Below, in pieces: positions 1 through 4,471 of a stretch of 8,329 nt of DNA. Below the pieces are notes generated by a model. That model was not told the origin of the DNA, made no database searches, and saw nothing but the letters and a program-made list of their open reading frames with translations. Positions within the stretch are counted from its first letter, which is position 1. Every line of letters starts with the position of its first letter. The translations under genes were made by a program, and so were the position numbers. Origin of the DNA: Bdellovibrionales bacterium (lineage in GTDB: Bacteria > Myxococcota > XYA12-FULL-58-9 > SYDY01); assembly GCA_005801425.1 (NCBI GenBank), contig SYDY01000048.1, positions 1 to 8,329 of the forward strand. Direction: 5' to 3'.

Positions 1-252
1 GAGCGCGTACAAACCCAACAAGTGCGCAGCGAGACCGAGATCACCCAAGCCAATGTCATCGAGCAAAGTCAAACCCATTTTGTGGTGCACATGATGGGCA
101 ACAGCCGTTTGTATCCGTTAACACGATACGATGGCGATCCTGCCGAAGTACGGCCCTTCAATGTTCGCGTGGGACTTCGTGTGGTGGATCGCGATCCCGA
201 ACATCGACGCAATGGTCTCGAAGTGGTTTCATTATCGGAGGCAGCACAATGA
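1..252 (+). CDS. C-terminal part of a hypothetical protein, possibly VirB8/TraK-like
   Basis: The reading frame is open from the first base to the TGA at 250-252, giving 83 residues, so the gene starts upstream of the window. What remains looks like a beta-rich soluble domain, with alternating hydrophobic runs such as THFVVHMM and FNVRVGLRVV, and no membrane helix. The tail RRNGLEVVSL can be aligned with the end of VirB8/TraK-type periplasmic domains, where an NPxGF-type motif is followed by a last strand of the VxSY kind; only the glycine and the strand pattern match. The stop overlaps the next start by four bases (ATGA), so the two genes are translationally coupled, and the downstream genes look VirB9- and VirB10-like. 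Coding is well supported by this coupling. The VirB8-like reading is an inference from a short fragment plus gene order. A GTG at 22 lies in frame but there is no reason to treat it as the true start. Confidence 0.7.
   Translation, partial: ERVQTQQVRSETEITQANVIEQSQTHFVVHMMGNSRLYPLTRYDGDPAEVRPFNVRVGLRVVDRDPEHRRNGLEVVSLSEAAQ
237..241 (+). promoter_or_regulatory. Shine-Dalgarno for the 249 start
   Basis: GGAGG sits seven bases before the ATG at 249 and inside the end of the preceding gene. It supports 249 over the in-frame ATGs two and five codons later, and supports coupled translation. Confidence 0.7.
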
Positions 253-1106
253 ATATGATCTCAATGGGCTTGATGCTTCTTGCAGCGTCCACAGGCGCAC
301 GAGAGCTTACCAACAAAACATTGTCCATTGTGATGAATGACAAAATTCCTTCCTATGAAGTCCCTGTGGGCCTTGGCACCCATTTTGAAGTGTGGACAGA
401 GCGGCCATGTGAACCGCCATCCCTGGGCGATCCCAATGTGTTCAAACGCGATTTTGATCAGAGCATTCAAAACCCCACGCGATTTGTATTGGCGGTGATT
501 AAAAATATCCCCGACAGACGCGCTCATTTCACTTTGAAATGCGAAGGTGGATTAGGCGTCATTTTGCAAGCACGGGTGGTTTCTGATCCTGCCGATGCCA
601 TCGGGATCATTAACGTGCGTGTTTCTGATACACTGAATGCGTTTACAGCCCAAGCCGTCAGCGATGCGATTCATGCCGAACAAGAAAAGACCAAAGCAAA
701 TAACGAAGAACAACGGCGAAAAGTCTTGCTTGAACGCGAACAGCGCAATCTCAAAAGTTTGCACGCGAGATCCATCACCCACCACGATATCGAGCATGGA
801 CGATTCGGAAAAGTCGTGGTGCACGTCACCCAACAAATCACCATGGGCGAAAGAACCTACGTTTTCTATCGCATTGAAAATAACGACCCCCATGCTTTTG
901 CCGTCGATGCCATTGAGATGCATGCCAAAAGCAATGCCATGCCCACATCTCAAAGCTTTTACATGCCAACGGGTCGGGTAGAGCCCAGCGGAAGCGAAAT
1001 GGGCGTGCTGGGCTTTGATACACCACTTACCGACACAGAACTTACCCTGATGGTACGAAGCAACACCGGGATCACCATTGAGGTAGACGATGTCGATTTA
1101 CGATGA
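249..1106 (+). CDS. Secreted two-domain beta protein, VirB9/TraN-like (or DUF2381-like)
   Basis: This protein of 285 residues is probably periplasmic or outer-membrane associated. Residues 1-17 form a short hydrophobic leader ending in ASTGA, a plausible signal peptide. Residues about 20-125 are beta-rich, with a YEVPVGLGTHFEV segment and two cysteines (C54, C98) that could form a disulfide. Residues about 135-178 are a highly charged helical linker rich in Glu, Lys, Arg and Gln. Residues about 184-285 form a second beta domain with FYRIENNDPHAFAVDAIEM, then a GSEMGVLGFDTPLTDTELTL stretch and a closing strand. Two beta domains joined by a linker, and a C-terminal pattern of neutral-to-charged Asn-rich strands, resemble VirB9 and especially Bacteroides-type TraN. 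Myxococcal DUF2381 proteins have a similar size and helical middle and, as I recall, also sit beside kinases, so that family is the main alternative. It overlaps the kinase gene by 17 bases, which suggests co-translation and a shared complex. Confidence 0.8.
   Translation: MNMISMGLMLLAASTGARELTNKTLSIVMNDKIPSYEVPVGLGTHFEVWTERPCEPPSLGDPNVFKRDFDQSIQNPTRFVLAVIKNIPDRRAHFTLKCEGGLGVILQARVVSDPADAIGIINVRVSDTLNAFTAQAVSDAIHAEQEKTKANNEEQRRKVLLEREQRNLKSLHARSITHHDIEHGRFGKVVVHVTQQITMGERTYVFYRIENNDPHAFAVDAIEMHAKSNAMPTSQSFYMPTGRVEPSGSEMGVLGFDTPLTDTELTLMVRSNTGITIEVDDVDLR
1080..1083 (+). promoter_or_regulatory. Shine-Dalgarno inside the upstream gene, sets the kinase start
   Basis: GAGG lies six bases before the ATG at 1090 and within the last codons of the preceding gene. 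It supports a start that overlaps that gene by 17 bases. Confidence 0.55.
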
Positions 1107-3054
1107 ATTGAAAGCCGATCAGATCCTCGATGGTCGTTACCGTGTGATCCGCGAGATCGGCGATGACGTTGGCGGTATGGGCAAAGTGTTTTTGGTGGAA
1201 CACCAACGCCTTCGCAAACAGATGGTTGCCAAGGTGATCCGTCGTGAGCTGCTCACCGCTGAAACAACCCTTGCGCGAAAACGTTTTCAAAACGAGGCAG
1301 AAAGCACCGCAAAATTCGACCACGATCATATTATTCGTGTGACCGATTGCGGCGAATTCCCTGGTGGACTTTATTATGTGATGGAGTTCATCCCAGGTGC
1401 CGTAAGCCTCAATAAGCGATTGAAAGATGTTTTGGACCAAGGAGCATCCGGTTTGCATCCCTCGGAAGCCGTGGCCTATTTTCTCCAAGCCACCGATGCA
1501 CTGGGGGCCGTTCATGATGCAGGCTACATCCATCGCGATTTAAAACTTCAAAATTTCCTGGTTCATCCTGAAACCTTGGCGCTTAAATTGATCGACTTCG
1601 GTATTGCCCGTGCGCCCAACAGTGAACTTACCGCAGAAGGCGCTATTGTGGGCACGGTGGCGTGGTTTTCGCCTGAAGAAGCCGCATTTGACGCAGGTTC
1701 TGGCGATGGCAAAGACATTGATTTCCGAAGCGATTATTTCAAACTCGGCGTGGCCATCTATCGGTGCTTAACGGGTAAAAAACCATTCACGGCAAAAAAT
1801 CACGAAGATTACCTTGAAACCATTATTTCCTACGAACCTCCTCCCCCATCCATGCTTCGTGATGAATTGGATCCACGCTGGGATGATCTCATTGAAGGGC
1901 TCTTGGACAAAAGTCCTAAGCATCGCTTGTGCGATCCCCTTGAAATTTCAAAACGTTTAAAAGCCATGACCCAAAATGCGACAGATATTGAAAACGCCGA
2001 TGATTGGTTTCATGGCGGTGACGAAGATCAAGGCAGTTGTGCATGGGTTGAATCGTCCAAGTCATCTTCTGTGTCAAAACCCTCGGAACAACCCACTTCA
2101 TCAGAAAACCGCTGGCATGCCATTGGGACACGCACAAAGTGGTCTTTGGGGCTTGCCATGGGAAGTTTACTCTTGTTGCTAATGGGTCTTTTGATGGGTA
2201 AAAACGATCCTGCCCCCGTCATACCACCACCCAGTGCATCCCTTGGTTCTCCTGAACTCGCACCCAAACCCGTATCCCCCGTTGATTTACTGCGCGACCG
2301 TGAAAAAGCCCGTATCCTGGCTGTGCGAGAACAAGAAAAAATTCCAGAGAAATCAACACACGTTCTGGAAACCAAAGTTTTCGACAGAACAACACAATCG
2401 CCACAGCGTCAAAGACAACAACACGTACTTGTGACAACTCCGACCACTGTGCTCAGCGCCATTCCGTCTATTGGCGAATCCTTGAGCGAGCCTGGCAGCA
2501 TTGTTAAATTTGACGTACCAGAAAAGAAGAACACAGCAACCGCACCAACATCCCTTGGATTGCCCACAGGAACACGCCTGGTGGCACGCCTTGAGCATGG
2601 CATTCATTTAACACCAGGCGAAAGCGTGCCGTGTATCGCTGTGGTGATGCTTCCCGATTGGGCATCGGCCCATGTTGCGGGCAAACAAATTAAAATTATG
2701 GGAACGGCCCGCATGAACAATGACGTTCATTCTGGACGCGCCGATGTGTCGTTTCAATCCGTTGTGTTCGACACAGACAAAGAGATCCCGTTGCGTGCCG
2801 TGGCCATGACACCCGATGGTTCTATGGGCATTCCAGGCGACATGCAGCGCCATGATGGAAAGCTCAAATCCAACGCTGTTGAAGGTGTTTTGGATGTTGT
2901 GACCGGTATTGCAAGCACTGCCATCGGTGCACGTTCTGGACAGCGTTTTACCGACGATGCACGTCGCGAAGTACGCCGTGACCGACAAGAACATGTTGAA
3001 CTCACGCTTTCCACATCGCGCGCGTTTGAAATCCAATTGACGAGGGCATTATGA
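1090..3054 (+). CDS. Membrane Ser/Thr protein kinase with VirB10/TrbI/TraM-like periplasmic domain
   Basis: This 654-residue protein phosphorylates Ser/Thr at the inner face of the membrane and carries a large periplasmic part. The kinase domain (about 17-292) keeps the key residues: a glycine loop ending in GGMGKV (28-33), Lys48 in VAKVI, a C-helix Glu at 69, HRDLKLQN with Asp150 and Asn155, DFG at 169-171, and GTVAWFSPEE at 188-197. It should therefore be active. A charged, Ser-rich linker (300-350) leads to one membrane helix (352-369), then a proline-rich stretch (373-400). Residues about 487-654 are beta-rich and begin LPTGTRLVARLEHGIHLTPG, followed by TPDGSMGIPG (574-583). These match the start of VirB10/TrbI domains (an aGTxIpAxL-type motif) and the DG...GIxxPG pattern of TraM. 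VirB10 also has a cytoplasmic tail, single helix, proline-rich segment and C-terminal beta domain, so the kinase replaces the usual tail. Kinase and topology are sure; the VirB10 match is moderate. It overlaps both neighbours. Confidence 0.93.
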   Translation: MSIYDELKADQILDGRYRVIREIGDDVGGMGKVFLVEHQRLRKQMVAKVIRRELLTAETTLARKRFQNEAESTAKFDHDHIIRVTDCGEFPGGLYYVMEFIPGAVSLNKRLKDVLDQGASGLHPSEAVAYFLQATDALGAVHDAGYIHRDLKLQNFLVHPETLALKLIDFGIARAPNSELTAEGAIVGTVAWFSPEEAAFDAGSGDGKDIDFRSDYFKLGVAIYRCLTGKKPFTAKNHEDYLETIISYEPPPPSMLRDELDPRWDDLIEGLLDKSPKHRLCDPLEISKRLKAMTQNATDIENADDWFHGGDEDQGSCAWVESSKSSSVSKPSEQPTSSENRWHAIGTRTKWSLGLAMGSLLLLLMGLLMGKNDPAPVIPPPSASLGSPELAPKPVSPVDLLRDREKARILAVREQEKIPEKSTHVLETKVFDRTTQSPQRQRQQHVLVTTPTTVLSAIPSIGESLSEPGSIVKFDVPEKKNTATAPTSLGLPTGTRLVARLEHGIHLTPGESVPCIAVVMLPDWASAHVAGKQIKIMGTARMNNDVHSGRADVSFQSVVFDTDKEIPLRAVAMTPDGSMGIPGDMQRHDGKLKSNAVEGVLDVVTGIASTAIGARSGQRFTDDARREVRRDRQEHVELTLSTSRAFEIQLTRAL

Positions 3055-3632
3055 AACACACAAGCATCGTATTGTTTGCACTGTTTTTGATGCCATCGTT
3101 AAGCCATGCGTCATCCGGTGAATTTGTTGTCTCCATGCAGCCTGAGTGGCTTATGGAAATCGCACAAAGCACGGTGGATCATGGTATTGGTACATCGCTG
3201 GCAGCCAACTACACACTCACAGATCATATTTTTGTTGGAAGCACATTGCGATTCATGGACTACGGCGGACGGCAACCCGATCCATCCCACGGCGAAAAAT
3301 TGCGCCGATTTGATGCGGTGCCATGTATCGGCCTTGTGTTTGGCAACGATTGGAAGTTTCGTACCGCATTGGGTGTTGGATTGCGCATGGAACACGCCCG
3401 CGAACGCTGGCAATTCCCCATTGATGGCATTGCGCCCATTGATGAAAATTACAGCTTGCGCGCACGCGGTGTTGCCGAATTACAAATGTCGTTGAGCTAC
3501 CGTGTTCCTCGCGACGTAGGCGGAAGCCTTGAAATAGGCCTACAAGCCAACGGACGACACGGACTTGGAATAAATTCTTTTTCACCGGAAATCGGTGCAG
3601 CACTTATGGTTGCGTGGTGGTGGTTGGGATGA
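3051..3632 (+). CDS. Small outer-membrane beta-barrel-like protein
   Basis: The predicted protein has 193 residues. Residues 1-20 are a clear Sec signal peptide (MKHT, a hydrophobic core, then SLSHA before SSGEF). The mature part of about 173 residues alternates polar and hydrophobic residues in strands of 9-12, for example IGTSLAANYTL, IFVGSTLRFMDY, FRTALGVGLRME, AELQMSLSYRV and GGSLEIGLQA, and ends in the aromatic-rich strand AALMVAWWWLG. This length and pattern fit an eight-stranded barrel of the OmpX/OmpA-like kind, although no family-specific motif is recognised. The start ATG shares ATGA with the stop of the kinase gene, and GAGGG lies four bases upstream, so it is the last gene of the coupled operon. 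A role as the outer-membrane partner of the kinase and VirB9-like protein is inferred only from this position. Confidence 0.82.
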   Translation: MKHTSIVLFALFLMPSLSHASSGEFVVSMQPEWLMEIAQSTVDHGIGTSLAANYTLTDHIFVGSTLRFMDYGGRQPDPSHGEKLRRFDAVPCIGLVFGNDWKFRTALGVGLRMEHARERWQFPIDGIAPIDENYSLRARGVAELQMSLSYRVPRDVGGSLEIGLQANGRHGLGINSFSPEIGAALMVAWWWLG

Positions 3633-3663
3633 TGGGCACGTCAAAACAACAACTGCCCATTTT
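3632..3663 (+). terminator. Weak intrinsic terminator closing the kinase operon
   Basis: ATGGGCA (3632-3638) pairs with TGCCCAT (3654-3660), with two further possible pairs inside after a bulged C, and is followed by only four T residues (3660-3663). The stem begins on the last base of the stop codon. The short T tract makes read-through into brnT plausible. Confidence 0.5.
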
Positions 3664-3726
3664 GGTAATCGCGTCATTAAAAAACGACACATTGCTTACA
3701 TCACACCACATAGCCTGTATTTTTTA

Positions 3727-3755
3727 TTGAAAATGAGATAAAAAAGGTATACATT
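3727..3755 (+). promoter_or_regulatory. Predicted sigma-70 promoter of brnTA
   Basis: TTGAAA (3727-3732) is followed after 17 bases by TACATT (3750-3755), a 4/6 match to the -10 consensus. Transcription would begin around 3762, only a few bases before the ATG at 3765, so the toxin mRNA would be leaderless or nearly so. The -10 element lies within the direct repeats that look like the operator. Confidence 0.45.
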
Positions 3756-3763
3756 CTATACAT
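3747..3763 (+). promoter_or_regulatory. Candidate BrnA operator: TATACAT direct repeats
   Basis: TATACAT occurs at 3748-3754 and again at 3757-3763, nine bases apart. The same stretch contains the inverted repeat GTATA-N5-TATAC (3747-3761). It covers the predicted -10 region and start point. Type II antitoxins with a ribbon-helix-helix fold, including BrnA, commonly repress their own promoters at short repeats like these. Assignment to BrnA is inferred from position. Confidence 0.5.
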
Positions 3764-3764
3764 A

Positions 3765-4028
3765 ATGAGCTTTGAGTATGATCCCGTGAAAAGCCTTACC
3801 AACAAGGACAAACATGGGATCGATTTTGAAGAAGCTCAGAAGATCTGGGAAAGCGATTTTGTCGAAATACCGGCCAAAACGACGGGTGAACCACGATGGT
3901 TAATCATTGGAAAAATTGATGACCTCGTTTGGACTGCGGTCATCACATATCGCAACAACATGATACGAATTATTTCAGTAAGGAGGTCCAGAGATGACGA
4001 AGCGACGCTCTACCAGCGAATTCGATAA
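3765..4028 (+). CDS. brnT: BrnT-family (DUF497) ribonuclease toxin
   Basis: This 87-residue protein is the toxin of a type II toxin-antitoxin pair. BrnT proteins have a RelE-like fold, cleave RNA and so stop translation until bound by BrnA. The family signature is clear: FEYDPVKS near the N-terminus, NKDKHGIDFEEA at 13-24, a central strand pair RWLIIGKIDD and WTAVITYR, and the terminal RIISVRRSR at 68-76, which carries the basic residues expected of the family. Length is normal and nothing looks broken. The ATG gives the canonical family start, yet no Shine-Dalgarno lies at a useful distance, which suggests weak or leaderless translation. The last 35 bases overlap brnA. Repeats over the promoter suggest autoregulation. 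Confidence 0.88.
   Translation: MSFEYDPVKSLTNKDKHGIDFEEAQKIWESDFVEIPAKTTGEPRWLIIGKIDDLVWTAVITYRNNMIRIISVRRSRDDEATLYQRIR
3981..3987 (+). promoter_or_regulatory. Strong Shine-Dalgarno for brnA inside brnT
   Basis: AGGAGGT, close to a perfect anti-16S match, lies six bases before the ATG at 3994 and within the brnT coding sequence. It contrasts with brnT, which has no clear site, and should favour excess antitoxin. Confidence 0.75.
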
Positions 4029-4227
4029 AGCGTTTGACGATGGCGAAAGTGTCATCGGAGATCTTGATCTTGAACGCGCAATCCGCCGTGTGAATCTTGA
4101 TCTACCTGAGTGGGTGATAGGCGAGCTTGATCAAGAATCTGAGCGCGTAGGCATTACACGCCAGGCACTCATTAAAACATGGATTGTTGATAAACTGGAT
4201 TCGCGCCATCACAAAAGCAGAGCATAA
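3994..4227 (+). CDS. brnA: BrnA-family ribbon-helix-helix antitoxin
   Basis: This 77-residue protein is the antitoxin partner of the upstream toxin. The C-terminal half is a CopG/BrnA-type ribbon-helix-helix: the strand RRVNLDLPEW (31-40), a helix at about 40-52, a turn RVGITRQ (51-57) and a second helix ALIKTWIVDKL (58-68). The N-terminal 30 residues are acidic and probably disordered until they bind the toxin. Two such proteins should dimerise, bind DNA through the paired strands, and repress the brnTA promoter. The start is fixed by AGGAGGT six bases upstream. The gene overlaps brnT by 35 bases in another frame and ends five bases before the stem of a terminator, so the cassette is self-contained. 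It could also be filed under a general CopG antitoxin family, but with BrnT beside it BrnA is the better name. Confidence 0.87.
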   Translation: MTKRRSTSEFDKAFDDGESVIGDLDLERAIRRVNLDLPEWVIGELDQESERVGITRQALIKTWIVDKLDSRHHKSRA

Positions 4228-4231
4228 ATCT

Positions 4232-4260
4232 GGTTTGTTTTATCAGCACAAACCTTTTTT
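4232..4260 (+). terminator. Intrinsic terminator after brnA
   Basis: GGTTTGT (4232-4238) pairs perfectly with ACAAACC (4248-4254) around a nine-base loop and is followed at once by six T residues (4255-4260). It starts five bases after the brnA stop. This should insulate the lipoprotein gene downstream from toxin-antitoxin transcription. Confidence 0.75.
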
Positions 4261-4404
4261 ATCTCGTCCATTCAACCAAAACAATAATGACCGTGTAAGA
4301 GATAACGAGTCATTCGCGATGATGTGAGAAAACATATCGTCATATTGCGCGGTGAGCTCAGGCTCTGCAATGATCGTCCCATCTAAAACCCACAAAAAAT
4401 CTAC

Positions 4405-4433
4405 TTGAACCCAACTACATGTATCCATATAGA
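4405..4433 (+). promoter_or_regulatory. Predicted sigma-70 promoter of the lipoprotein gene
   Basis: TTGAAC (4405-4410) and TATAGA (4428-4433) are separated by exactly 17 bases, putting the start point near 4440 and leaving a leader of about 30 bases. The region between the brnA terminator and this promoter (4261-4404) shows nothing else I can support. Confidence 0.5.
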
Positions 4434-4450
4434 GCTCTCGTATACATGTA
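4416..4450 (+). promoter_or_regulatory. Paired TACATGTA palindromes flanking the lipoprotein -10 box
   Basis: TACATGTA occurs at 4416-4423, between the -35 and -10 boxes, and again at 4443-4450, just after the predicted start point. Taken together, TACATGTAT (4416-4424) and ATACATGTA (4442-4450) form an inverted repeat with 9-base arms and a 17-base spacer. The placement is typical of a repressor's paired operators. The downstream copy contains TATACAT (4441-4447), the heptamer repeated at the brnT promoter. A hairpin in the 5' leader is a poorer explanation because the first arm lies upstream of the predicted start point. Confidence 0.5.
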
Positions 4451-4460
4451 TTTGTCCTCG

Positions 4461-4465
4461 GGAGG
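4461..4465 (+). promoter_or_regulatory. Shine-Dalgarno for the lipoprotein gene
   Basis: GGAGG lies six bases before the ATG at 4472. It fixes a start that yields a complete lipoprotein signal peptide. Confidence 0.75.
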
Positions 4466-4471
4466 GATTGT

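Noticed and set aside
552-953. A 133-codon minus-strand frame opposite the VirB9-like gene.
   Set aside because: It lies wholly within a coupled + strand gene and shows no family motif; it is a shadow.
1-3632. The operon as part of a complete conjugation system.
   Set aside because: No ATPase, relaxase, coupling protein or VirB6-like gene is present in the window, so transfer function cannot be claimed.
3633-4260. Toxin-antitoxin cassette as a recently inserted mobile element.
   Set aside because: No target-site duplication, terminal inverted repeats, transposase or integrase are visible, and base composition does not change sharply.
4431-4438. Palindrome AGAGCTCT between the two TACATGTA sites.
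   Set aside because: It overlaps the -10 box, is short, occurs once, and is not centred between the flanking palindromes, so it is probably chance.
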